Below are positions 42,243 to 50,015 of a DNA stretch of 64,000 nucleotides, in pieces; the first letter of the stretch is position 1; each line of letters begins with the position of its first letter. The notes below the pieces were generated by a model. The model was not told the origin of the DNA, searched no databases, and worked only from the letters and a program-made list of their open reading frames with translations. The translations under genes and the position numbers were made by a program. This stretch comes from Trinickia dinghuensis (GTDB lineage Bacteria; Pseudomonadota; Gammaproteobacteria; Burkholderiales; Burkholderiaceae): positions 1 through 64,000 of the forward strand of contig NZ_QRGA01000018.1 of the NCBI RefSeq assembly GCF_003367175.1. Direction: 5' to 3'.

Positions 42243-42698
42243 GTGACAGAAGCTACGCCCGAGTTCATCGAAATTTTTACCGACGGTGCCTGCAAGGGCA
42301 ACCCGGGCCCCGGCGGATGGGGCGCCCTGCTTCGTTTCGGCACGCAAGAGAAGGAACTCTTCGGCGGCGAAGCGAATACGACGAACAACCGGATGGAGCT
42401 GATGGCCGTGATCGGCGCGCTCGAAGCGCTGAAGCGGCCTTGCAAGGCGACCGTCCATACCGACTCGCAGTACGTGCAGAAAGGCATCAGCGAGTGGATT
42501 CACGGCTGGAAGAAAAAGAACTGGATGACCGCGGCGAAGACGCCTGTCAAGAACGCCGATCTATGGAAGCGTCTCGATGAACTCGCGTCGCAGCATCAGC
42601 TCGAGTGGCGCTGGGTCAAGGGCCATGCGGGCCATCCTGAAAACGAGCGCGCCGATGCGCTCGCGAACCGCGGCGTCAGCGCGCTGACGGAAAACTGA
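42243..42698 (+). CDS. rnhA: Ribonuclease HI
   Basis: RNase HI cleaves the RNA strand of RNA-DNA hybrids. The 151-residue enzyme has the acidic active site: Asp14 in [16 protein letters not shown], Glu52 in NNRMELMAV, Asp74 in HTDSQYV and the last Asp in [10 protein letters not shown]. The basic handle segment [16 protein letters not shown] is present. The start codon is GTG at 42243, one base after the methyltransferase stop. dnaQ follows 11 bases later. Confidence 0.97.
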   Translation: MTEATPEFIEIFTDGACKGNPGPGGWGALLRFGTQEKELFGGEANTTNNRMELMAVIGALEALKRPCKATVHTDSQYVQKGISEWIHGWKKKNWMTAAKTPVKNADLWKRLDELASQHQLEWRWVKGHAGHPENERADALANRGVSALTEN

Positions 42699-42709
42699 GA
42701 TACACGAAC

Positions 42710-43468
42710 ATGCGTCAAATCGTTCTCGATACGGAAACCACGGGTCTTAACCCACGAACGGGCGATCGGATCATCGAAATCGGCGGTGTCGAACTCGTGA
42801 ACCGCCGGCTCACGGGCAACAACCTGCACTTCTATATCAACCCCGAGCGCGACAGCGATCCGGGCGCGCTGGCCGTGCACGGGCTGACGACGGAGTTCTT
42901 GAGCGACAAGCCGAAGTTCGCCGAGATCGCCGATCAGTTGCGCGATTATTTCCGCGACGCCGAGTTGATCATCCACAACGCGCCGTTCGACTTGGGGTTT
43001 CTCGAGGCGGAGTTCGCGCGGCTCGGCTTGCCGCCGTTTAAAGAGCACTACACGGGTGTGATCGATACGCTCGTGCAGGCGAAGGCGATATTCCCCGGCA
43101 AGCGTAATTCGCTGGATGCGCTGTGCGATCGCTTCGGTGTCAGCAATGCGCACCGGACGCTGCACGGGGCACTGCTCGACTCGGAGCTGTTGGCCGAGGT
43201 GTATCTGGCGATGACGCGCGGGCAGGAAAGCCTCGTCATCGACATGCTCGGCGAAGCGCCGGCGCAGCAGGCCGCGGCTGCGGCCGCGGGCAAGGCGGTG
43301 TCGTTCGAGGGGCTGGCTTTGCCGGTGCTGGCGGCTGACGAGGCCGAGCTGCAGGCGCATGAGGCGGTGCTCAACGAGCTGGACAAGGCGATCAAGGGAA
43401 CGAGCGTCTGGCGCAGCGAACCGGCTCCCGAAGCGGCCGCCGATGCAGCCAATGCGCAAGTCGCATAA
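42710..43468 (+). CDS. dnaQ: DNA polymerase III epsilon subunit (proofreading exonuclease)
   Basis: DnaQ is the 3'-5' proofreading subunit of the replicative polymerase. The 252-residue protein has the DEDDh motifs: Asp7 and Glu9 in VLDTETTGLNP, HNAPFDLGFLE near 88-98, and HRTLHGALLDSELLAEVY with the final His and Asp. The C-terminal region after residue 185 is Ala/Glu-rich and would bind the alpha subunit. It is the last gene of the methyltransferase-rnhA-dnaQ run and is followed directly by a tRNA promoter. Confidence 0.96.
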   Translation: MRQIVLDTETTGLNPRTGDRIIEIGGVELVNRRLTGNNLHFYINPERDSDPGALAVHGLTTEFLSDKPKFAEIADQLRDYFRDAELIIHNAPFDLGFLEAEFARLGLPPFKEHYTGVIDTLVQAKAIFPGKRNSLDALCDRFGVSNAHRTLHGALLDSELLAEVYLAMTRGQESLVIDMLGEAPAQQAAAAAAGKAVSFEGLALPVLAADEAELQAHEAVLNELDKAIKGTSVWRSEPAPEAAADAANAQVA

Positions 43469-43475
43469 AAACTGC

Positions 43476-43504
43476 TTTACGAGCCGCCGAGTATCTGACA
43501 TAAT
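43476..43504 (+). promoter_or_regulatory. Promoter of tRNA-Val
   Basis: TTTACG (43476-43481), 17 bases and CATAAT (43499-43504) form a reasonable sigma-70 promoter whose transcript would start a few bases before the tRNA at 43517. Confidence 0.6.
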
Positions 43505-43516
43505 TCGAGGCTCTTC

Positions 43517-43591
43517 GGGTGGTTAGCTCAGCGGTAGAGCACTGCCTTCACACGGCAGGGGTCACTGGTTCGATCCCAGTACTACCCACCA
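43517..43591 (+). tRNA. tRNA-Val (anticodon CAC)
   Basis: The 75-base sequence folds into a cloverleaf: acceptor GGGTGGT/ACTACCC (one G-U) with discriminator A and an encoded CCA. It has a D arm with AGCTCAGCGGTAGAGC, anticodon stem CTGCC/GGCAG with loop TTCACAC giving CAC, and a T arm with TGGTTCGATCCCA. It reads GUG codons. It marks the left edge of the accessory region; I found no copy of its 3' end further right. Confidence 0.97.
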
Positions 43592-43625
43592 GATTCATGG
43601 GTATGTTGAAAGCCCGAAGAACAAA

Positions 43626-43659
43626 GGCCCTCAGGCGTTAGCCGAGGGCCTTTTTCTTT
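43626..43659 (+). terminator. Terminator after tRNA-Val
   Basis: GGCCCTC and GAGGGCC form a 7-base stem with an 11-base loop, followed by TTTTTCTTT. It lies 35 bases after the tRNA 3' end. Confidence 0.9.
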
Positions 43660-43691
43660 GCGCGCGGAATTTGAGCAAGCGAGAGCTAGAT

Positions 43692-44018
43692 ATGAACATC
43701 CTGACGTTTAGTCAGGCGCGAGCCGACTTTGAGCAGGCCCTGGATGCGGTGTGCAAGAACCACGAACCAACGGTGATTACCCGTCAGCGTGGCGAACATG
43801 TCGTCATGATGTCGCTCGAGGACTACAACAGCTTGCAGGAGACCCTCCACCTGTTGAGCACCCCAACGAACTCCGATCGACTGCGCCAATCCATCGCTGA
43901 GTTCAGGGCCAGCAGGACCTTTGTAAGGGAATTGGTGATAATGACGCAGAAGAAGAAGGTGAAAAACAACGCCGCAGGGGTAACTAGCCACAAGGTTGCA
44001 CAAAGGACGAGCACCTAG
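43692..44018 (+). CDS. Phd/YefM-family antitoxin without a toxin partner
   Basis: The 108-residue product starts MNILTFSQARADFEQALDAV and continues VITRQRGEHVVMMSLEDYNS, the DNA-binding Phd/YefM fold. The region LQETLHLLSTPTNSDRLRQS is the usual linker to the toxin-neutralising tail. Ordinary YefM proteins are about 83-90 residues and are followed at once by yoeB. Here the tail continues with a basic stretch (MTQKKKVKNNAAG) and no toxin gene follows in any frame. It may act as a stand-alone repressor or anti-addiction antitoxin. It sits 100 bases after tRNA-Val at the border of the island. Confidence 0.8.
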   Translation: MNILTFSQARADFEQALDAVCKNHEPTVITRQRGEHVVMMSLEDYNSLQETLHLLSTPTNSDRLRQSIAEFRASRTFVRELVIMTQKKKVKNNAAGVTSHKVAQRTST

Positions 44019-44689
44019 CAGCGGCAGAAGGGTAGCGGCTCGGCCTCGTGTGTTCACGATGATGAATCACGCACAACGCAGTCGCTACGCCACTGCCACC
44101 GGCCAAGATGATTGGCGCTATCCAAATTGTTAGGCTAGGCTTGCCTGGGGACGCTCAAGCAAGGCTGGCCGCATCCTCTCGCGTCGAGCAGAGGGCCTGC
44201 TGAGCGACGCGGCATGGTGTAACATAGACACTTGCAACGTATGCTGCAGTGCAGAAAGTTCCATTGCCCCCGCCGCTGTGACTTGGAACCGGTGGCGACG
44301 AGTGAAAAATTCTCCGCATTGAGAAAAGACGAGAATTAACAACCACATTGTGGGAAATTTTGGAACAAATCCGCACTACCACTAACCCAGCGCTTGACTA
44401 ATCGGCATCTTCAGGTATCTTTGCCTCATCAAGCGCCGGGTTGGTGGCGCTCAAATCGGTTTTTCTTAGCGCTGGCCTTAGTCGCCTGCGCACTTTCTTG
44501 TACGGATCTGTGGATCCGAAGTTGTATCAATGGTGCCCACCTGCGAAAGCGGTGGGTATGGTCAAGCACCTGGAGGAATCATGTGCTAATCACTCTGAGA
44601 AGCACAAAGTGATCTCGTTGTACTTAAAGCCCCGCTCTCAGCGGGGCTTTTTTATGCCAATCCAAACTATTGAGACAAAGCTTGCTTGC
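44019..44689. other. Gene-poor stretch left of the NTPase gene
   Basis: No open frame here has convincing protein features. Short frames (for example on plus from 44394 and 44441) have no recognisable motif and unusual composition, and the longest runs antisense into the NTPase gene. The base composition is lower in GC than the housekeeping genes to the left. A strong terminator lies at 44626-44653, so some plus-strand transcript, possibly a small RNA, may end there. Confidence 0.5.
44626..44653 (+). terminator. Strong terminator at the 3' side of the NTPase gene
   Basis: AAAGCCCCGCT and AGCGGGGCTTT make a perfect 11-base stem with a three-base loop, followed by a run of six T that continues the arm. 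It is oriented best for plus-strand transcripts, although no gene is recognised just before it. From the minus strand it has only three T, so it would stop NTPase transcripts less well. Confidence 0.88.
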
Positions 44690-47365
44690 CTAGACCGCAG
44701 GCGCGCGGGGCAACTCGAGCCATATTTTTCGAGAAAATATATCAACTCGCTTGATCGCCATTTCAATAACTTCATTTGGCATGTACACATCGCTATCGAT
44801 ATAATCATCGGGCAACTGATTTTTATGCAGCAAACCTGTAATTCCGCTTCCTAGATCCACAAACAGGCCATGCAGCAGAGTTCGATTCACGACCCTTCCA
44901 GAAATAACGACCCCATCATCACGCAACTGCTCTAGCTTTCTCCAAGCTTCCGGAATAGAATGCTTCATTAGCTCGTCGATTCCTCGTTGAGCTACCGATA
45001 TATCAATCAAGTCCGTCATCTCTGAATCGATTTGGCGATACGTCGAAATTTGATCCCTTAATTGTCCTTGCTTTTTCGCAATATAATTCACAAAATCGCG
45101 AGCATTGTGAATTTGAGTATTCAAGTGGAAATGCTCATTCAAGCTAGCGATGCGATCAGCTATCCGCCTAGCGGTATCTACGTCATCGATCCATGTGTCC
45201 TCTGCAATCGTCGCCAAGTAATCCACGCTACTTAGAAGTTCAAGATGAACGAAACCCGCAGATGACAGACGAATTAGATCATCTTCATCGACTTTTTCGA
45301 CCGTCAAATTTTCGGATAAAACGCAATGAGATTTGATCAACACATCGAGTTCGCGATCAAATGAATAATCAGGCACCCCCAATACGATCAGATTGGCACG
45401 CAGCTCCTTAACGGGGAAGTACCCCCGAACTCCATTCCGTCCTGGTTGAGAAAATCGCGCGCTTAGCCACCGCAAAATAAGCAACCTGGTAAAATAAAAT
45501 GGCGAACTATCCTTATGAAATATATCAAAAACATTTTTTACGGAGGAGCTTTGTCCATCGTAATATCGCAAATTGCCCCTAAGGAGAATTCGAGTTACAA
45601 GGTAGAGCGGCAATGTATATGCCCCCTCACTTTTTCTTATCTTAAATATTTCATCTTCGCCCAAATGCGCACTATTGCAAAAATCAATAAATATCTCAAG
45701 TGCCTTCCGAATATTTTTACCAGACAGGCCAGTTATCATACGTCGTATGAATCTATCGTGCTCAAAAAGCGATCGAATAATAGAAGCCAGATAAAAGGCC
45801 TGATCAGTATACGGATATTCAACATGAAACCCATTCGGCAAATCGTAGCGCAACGTTTTGTCAACATCAGCACGCATCTTTGACAGTGCGAGTTGCACCC
45901 GCTTAACAAGAACATGTTGAAAAAGCGGAGCCTCGATACGGAATATTAAATCCTTCAAGGCCGTATCAAGCGGCGGCTGATCCTGATGCGCCTCAAAAGT
46001 TTCTTCGCGCAGCGGAAGAATGATAAGCGAGCGATATTCGTTCTGGATCCACTGTGCCGCCTGGAACATCAGCAACTGTTCATCGCGCGAACGCTTATCG
46101 CAGTTATCGAGAACGATAATGAGCAATTTCCCACGATCGCCACAACAATACCTGGATATCGCCTGCGACGTAATTTCGTCATCTGCACGCCATTTCTCAA
46201 TCGCCTGCACTAGGCGACGATTATATTCAACAGTATCCCCCGAATCGAGAAGCAATTTTCCATCTATTTTTTGAAATTTATTATATTCGACCGAATAAAC
46301 TTTTTTGGTTACATCCAAGCTATCGAAATCCTCTGACGGATATTTACCCATGCAGCCGACAGCAATCTGCCTTCGAAGCCATTTGTATATTTCATCACTC
46401 GATATAGGCGCCGTATTCATATCAATTCGGCACCAAAGCGTGGTATCGATGATATCTTGAGGTAGCGCCTTGTAGATCAGATGATCTACAAACGTAGACT
46501 TTCCCGAGCCAACACTACCTATCAAAAGTAGAATCTTCCGCTCAAGGCGTAGGCCAGTACGCAACTTCTCGATTAACTCGGATGGATTTGCGGATTCTTT
46601 GATTAAAGTTGCACTCGTTTCGCTAAGAGGTCGGGCCGCACGGATGATCTTATCAATCGGCTCGACAGCCCGAATGGACGCTCGCGAATCTACATACGCG
46701 TTCCTTGCGATTTCCGCCTTGTCTTCCGTGGTCTCGGGGGCAAAAATATAACCAAAATCGGCGGATAGCGTGAGTCCAAACGTATTTTGGCCGACTTCTT
46801 CGCTTTGGACCGAATTTCCCCCCAGCATTTTTTTTGGCTTCCAATATTTATCTGGCTTTCTCTTATAATTAAGGGAGCTTGCGTGCTTTTGCAGTGAGTC
46901 TGAATTAATCAAGTTTTGAAGATCTGCGTATGCCTGATGACCAACCGTTAACTCGGGAAGCTCCACTTTGGCGAACAGCTCGGAATCGGGCACCCCATAC
47001 ATCAATTCCGCACCATTCGAACTTATTATGTATTTAACTGGATTAAATTCCGCCTCATATTTTGCATTTATTTCATTTGCATACAGACGAGCCTCACGAA
47101 AACCAACCTCCGCAGACTCTGACGGCTTCTTTGCCTCCACAATTAGTACGGGCAGGCCATCACTCATAACGATATAATCCGGAAAATATAGCTTCGCCTC
47201 CTTACCCTTTCCGATTTCCAATCGTCGCGTTGAATGCTTCGTTAAAATATGCGAAGACTCTATCCCTAGCCCGTATGGCAGGGGCTCAGTTAGCATCGGG
47301 AACAACACCTTTTGCTCAACATCGGATTCTGTTAGCAACTCTTCCAATGAGGGAAGTTTCTGCAT
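44690..47365 (-). CDS. HsdR-N nuclease / P-loop NTPase / S1-domain protein (putative defence)
   Basis: This 891-residue protein has no recognised name. Residues 1-150 match the N-terminal domain of type I restriction R subunits, with a PD-(D/E)xK site: Pro62-Asp63 in FPDYIVMSDG and Glu77-x-Lys79 in LIVEAKKP. Residues 265-570 are a P-loop NTPase: Walker A GSVGSGKST at 283-291, Walker B LLIIVLDNCDKR with Asp420, an arginine in ILPLREE, and a sensor-2-like GLSGKNIRKALE at 546-556. Residues 575-720 look helical/winged-helix. Residues 815-888 are an S1 RNA-binding domain (ISGRVVNRTLLHGLFVDLGS, then GITGLLHK). No helicase motifs and no membrane segment are seen. The gene is much more AT-rich than its neighbours, consistent with transfer. 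The architecture fits a nuclease fired by an RNA-sensing NTPase; that role is inference. Confidence 0.75.
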   Translation of the reverse strand: MQKLPSLEELLTESDVEQKVLFPMLTEPLPYGLGIESSHILTKHSTRRLEIGKGKEAKLYFPDYIVMSDGLPVLIVEAKKPSESAEVGFREARLYANEINAKYEAEFNPVKYIISSNGAELMYGVPDSELFAKVELPELTVGHQAYADLQNLINSDSLQKHASSLNYKRKPDKYWKPKKMLGGNSVQSEEVGQNTFGLTLSADFGYIFAPETTEDKAEIARNAYVDSRASIRAVEPIDKIIRAARPLSETSATLIKESANPSELIEKLRTGLRLERKILLLIGSVGSGKSTFVDHLIYKALPQDIIDTTLWCRIDMNTAPISSDEIYKWLRRQIAVGCMGKYPSEDFDSLDVTKKVYSVEYNKFQKIDGKLLLDSGDTVEYNRRLVQAIEKWRADDEITSQAISRYCCGDRGKLLIIVLDNCDKRSRDEQLLMFQAAQWIQNEYRSLIILPLREETFEAHQDQPPLDTALKDLIFRIEAPLFQHVLVKRVQLALSKMRADVDKTLRYDLPNGFHVEYPYTDQAFYLASIIRSLFEHDRFIRRMITGLSGKNIRKALEIFIDFCNSAHLGEDEIFKIRKSEGAYTLPLYLVTRILLRGNLRYYDGQSSSVKNVFDIFHKDSSPFYFTRLLILRWLSARFSQPGRNGVRGYFPVKELRANLIVLGVPDYSFDRELDVLIKSHCVLSENLTVEKVDEDDLIRLSSAGFVHLELLSSVDYLATIAEDTWIDDVDTARRIADRIASLNEHFHLNTQIHNARDFVNYIAKKQGQLRDQISTYRQIDSEMTDLIDISVAQRGIDELMKHSIPEAWRKLEQLRDDGVVISGRVVNRTLLHGLFVDLGSGITGLLHKNQLPDDYIDSDVYMPNEVIEMAIKRVDIFSRKIWLELPRAPAV

Positions 47366-47451
47366 CTTAGCCCCGCCTGTGACAATTAAAAATCATTAGA
47401 ACCGGTGAACCGTGCACTCAACGAGAGGCAGTTGGTCAATAGCGTTAAGTT

Positions 47452-47504
47452 AGTATATTGCGATAAACTCTACCATCGTGTCGAGTCTTCTCGATACGAT
47501 GGTA
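47452..47504 (-). promoter_or_regulatory. Hairpin/palindrome and possible -10 upstream of the NTPase gene
   Basis: TACCATCGTGTCGAG (47471-47485) and CTCGATACGATGGTA (47490-47504) form a 15-base inverted repeat with one G-U and a four-base loop. On the minus strand, TATACT (47457-47452) lies 13 bases past it and could be the -10 for the NTPase gene 87 bases on. No -35 is recognisable; the palindrome covers that position and could be an operator. It also lies within a coding-like fragment, so chance self-complementarity is possible. Confidence 0.4.
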
Positions 47505-47697
47505 CGCGGCCACTACATCCTTTGTGGACGTGTAGTTCATCACTCCATGGATCGCTCGGCCTTCATTGACCAACTCGCTCAGTGCGCTACCCGTGCGCGC
47601 TCAAGCGCGTCGGCAACGACACACTTTTGATGCGGTCGATCGAGGAGCGCGTCGCTGCACAGTCAACCGGCATCGAATCAACTTCAGATTGACGCAC
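47458..47697 (-). pseudogene. Degenerate coding fragments, unidentified
   Basis: On the minus strand, one frame reads SSIDRIKSVSLPTRLSAHG to a stop near 47600. A different frame then reads ALSELVNEGRAIHGVMNYTS and continues to RHDGRVYRNILT before stopping at 47458. Both pieces have protein-like composition, but neither has a start codon with a ribosome binding site. They look like one gene end broken by a frameshift. I do not recognise the family. They could be the decayed 3' end of the pseudogene immediately upstream, or part of another gene. Confidence 0.4.
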
Positions 47698-48866
47698 TCA
47701 CAAGCAAGCGCCCATACGCGTTAGCTTCAACTCGCGCCCCTTAGCACCTGCGATCTTGAAGCGAGTCAACCGATCGACCTTCCGCGAGTGCTTGATTGAA
47801 CACGCAGTATCGACGAACGACGCCGGAATGTGATCGTCGAGCCCCTTCTGCCCTTGGCAGCGTGCCCCTTCTTCAGGCAACAACAGAGCGACACAACGCA
47901 GCCCGACCGACGGCCATCGTCATCTAAGTCTCCATCGAGCCTCTCCACCATACCGATAGACGTATCGACTCAATCCCGTTCGACCACGCGCAATTCTCGG
48001 CGAAGCTCCTCCACACGCAAAAAATCACCGTGCTGTATGCGAATAGGCCTGGTCAGCATCGGATCATCAACCTTGTGCAGGACAGACCAATCGAATCCAA
48101 TGTCTAAGGAGTTTCCAATGCGATCGTCGTACATCGCGCAGATCGCTTCGCACAGATTTGACGATATAAGCGGTGCCTGCGAGTACTTCAGAACGTGCAC
48201 CAAGTCATCCAGCCGGTCCGCCTCGATCGCAGTCGCAAGTCCCGACAACGCGCGCTGCAAAGAGAGCATCACCTGCCGCACGAACGGTGTGTCGCTAGCT
48301 TCGAGCGGCAACCCACTCTGTACTTCCATTGCGTTGATCGGACATGCCACGCGCAAGACCAAGCTGCCGGCCTCCGTCGGATCAAATCGCGCGTGTTCGA
48401 CGAACTGTGCGGCTTCGCTCAGGACGAGTCGCGAATGATGCATCTGAGGACGAAGCGCCGTATATGCCGCAGCCCTCAGCAGCTTTTCAGTGCTGCTTAT
48501 CAGCAGCGATGCAAAACTCAGCGGGAGTTCGCGATCATTGCCCTCGACCAAAACGCGTAAGCGCAACACGTCGTCACGGAACGTCCCCATTCTGGATAGG
48601 ATTGATCCGTTCGACTGCCCCGTCATTTCGGAAAGCTTCTGCACCACTCTGCAGGTCGCCTCCTGGTAGTCCGGTGCTGCAATGTCCATCGGGAACATGA
48701 GTTGGCGCTGCGGAAAGCTGACATTCTCGAAGACATATCGGCGATCTCTTAAAGCTCGCTCGATATACCGCCAGCCGAGCGATTCCAGGAAATCGCGGAG
48801 GTCTGTGGGCGCGATCGTCTTATCCATCCGCTCCGCCTCAATATCCGCGTCAGTTAATGGTTTCAT
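47698..48866 (-). pseudogene. Unidentified gene disrupted by stop and frameshift
   Basis: An intact frame of 298 residues runs from ATG 48866 to a TGA at 47970-47972. The same frame continues past the stop with VDTSIGMVERLDGDLDDDGR. Near 47880 the protein-like reading shifts frame and continues LLPEEGARCQGQKGLDDHIP to FKIAGAKGRELKL. This pattern means the C-terminal 85 or so residues are decayed. The N-terminal part is soluble, with VSFPQRQLMFPMDIAAPDYQ near residue 50 and LPLSFASLLISSTEKLLRAA near 115. I cannot name the family. It lies upstream of the NTPase gene on the same strand and may once have been its partner. A truncated 298-residue product could still be made. Confidence 0.65.
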
Positions 48867-49042
48867 AAGCCCACTTCAAAAGCAGTGGGCCGGACCATAG
48901 CAAACAGATAACGATCCGCGATAAGCTTCGCAAAAATTTAGGACCAAGTCGCCCTAGCGCGCTACGCGGGAACCGTGATGCGGCCCGCTACCGATCATCA
49001 GTCCCGGCAACACAAAAAAAGCTGGAGGCAACGCGGCCCCGC

Positions 49043-49996
49043 TCAAACAACATTCACCGGCGCCCCCTCGACGAACCACTCGATGTTCCCAATCAATTGA
49101 TCGGCAAGCGTTTGCTGTGCTTCGTTCGAGGCCCACGCGACGTGCGGCGTCACGATCACGTTGTGGCGCGACGCCACGCGCATGAGCGGACTGTCCATGG
49201 ATGGCGGCTCGCCATCCGCGACGTCGAATCCCGCACCGCTGACGAGTCCCTCGTCGAGCGCCGTGACCAAATCGGCTTCGTCGACCAAGCCGCCCCGCCC
49301 CGTATTGATGATCAACGGCCGCCGCGCCATCGCACGAAACTCGGGAAGCGCCAACATGTTGCGCGTCCGTTCCGTGAGCGGGCTATGCAGCGTGATGACG
49401 TCGCTCGTTGCAAGCACGTCCTCCCACGGCGTGTAGAGCCCTCCCTGCCCCGTGCGCCCCTTGTGCGCCGCAAACATCGGCACCATCCCGAATGCCTTGC
49501 CGATCTCGGCCACGCGCTGCCCGAGCACGCCTTCTCCGATAATGCCGAGACGCGCGTCGGCAAGATCGCGGATCGTATGGTTGAAAAAGCAGAATTGCCC
49601 TGACTTTTGCCACTCGCCCGCCAATACGTCTTCGCGATAAGCGATGAGGTTCCGGCGCAATGCCAGCATGAGCGCGAATGCGTGCTCCGGAACGGTATTC
49701 GCAGCGTAACCGCGGATGTTGCTCACGACGATGCCGATCTGCCGGCACACGGCCTTGTCGACGCAATCGGTGCCGGTCGCCGCCACCGCAACGAGCGTGA
49801 GATTCGGCAGCATCTTCAGCACTTCACCGGGCAACGCCACCTTGTTCGTAATGGCGATCGTGGCGCCCGCAAGCCGCTCGGCCACCTGATCGGGCGTCGT
49901 GCGGTCATATTCGATCCACTCGTGCGCGAAGGACGGCACGCGCAACCGAATCTGAGGCGCGAGCGTCGCGCGGTCGAGAAAGACGATCTTGTGCAT
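49043..49996 (-). CDS. D-2-hydroxyacid dehydrogenase (glycerate/hydroxypyruvate type)
   Basis: A 317-residue NAD(P)-dependent dehydrogenase of the D-isomer 2-hydroxyacid family. The nucleotide-binding motif is degenerate (RLGIIGEGVLGQRVAEIGKAFG, GxGxxG present as GEGVLG). The substrate-binding VAATGTDCVDK, the catalytic Arg region INTGRGGLVDE and the His in VTPHVAWAS are all present. Hydroxypyruvate/glycerate or glyoxylate/glycolate are typical substrates. It is the last gene of the transketolase-TRAP operon, 19 bases after the second transketolase. TTG at 50011 with AGGA seven bases upstream is an alternative start. A run of seven T just after the stop (49021-49015) behind a weak GC hairpin may terminate the operon. 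Confidence 0.86.
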   Translation of the reverse strand: MHKIVFLDRATLAPQIRLRVPSFAHEWIEYDRTTPDQVAERLAGATIAITNKVALPGEVLKMLPNLTLVAVAATGTDCVDKAVCRQIGIVVSNIRGYAANTVPEHAFALMLALRRNLIAYREDVLAGEWQKSGQFCFFNHTIRDLADARLGIIGEGVLGQRVAEIGKAFGMVPMFAAHKGRTGQGGLYTPWEDVLATSDVITLHSPLTERTRNMLALPEFRAMARRPLIINTGRGGLVDEADLVTALDEGLVSGAGFDVADGEPPSMDSPLMRVASRHNVIVTPHVAWASNEAQQTLADQLIGNIEWFVEGAPVNVV

Positions 49997-50015
49997 AGCG
50001 CGCTGATTCAATGGG

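Noticed and set aside
44019-44400. YoeB- or ParE-type toxin gene after the antitoxin
   Set aside because: No frame on either strand has the length or residues of these toxins.
44019-44625. Retron or structured non-coding RNA before the terminator at 44626
   Set aside because: No reverse transcriptase is nearby, and I see no extended inverted repeats except the terminator itself.
44441-44854. Plus-strand frame of 137 codons
   Set aside because: It runs antisense into the NTPase 3' end, crosses a strong terminator and has no recognisable motif.
44690-47365. Type I restriction HsdR subunit
   Set aside because: Only the N-terminal nuclease domain fits. There are no SF2 helicase motifs, no HsdM or HsdS nearby, and an S1 domain replaces the C-terminal part.
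43517-49042. Attachment-site duplication of the tRNA-Val 3' end
   Set aside because: I looked for TTCGATCCCAGTACTACCC or its end at the right side of the island and found no copy, and no integrase gene is present.
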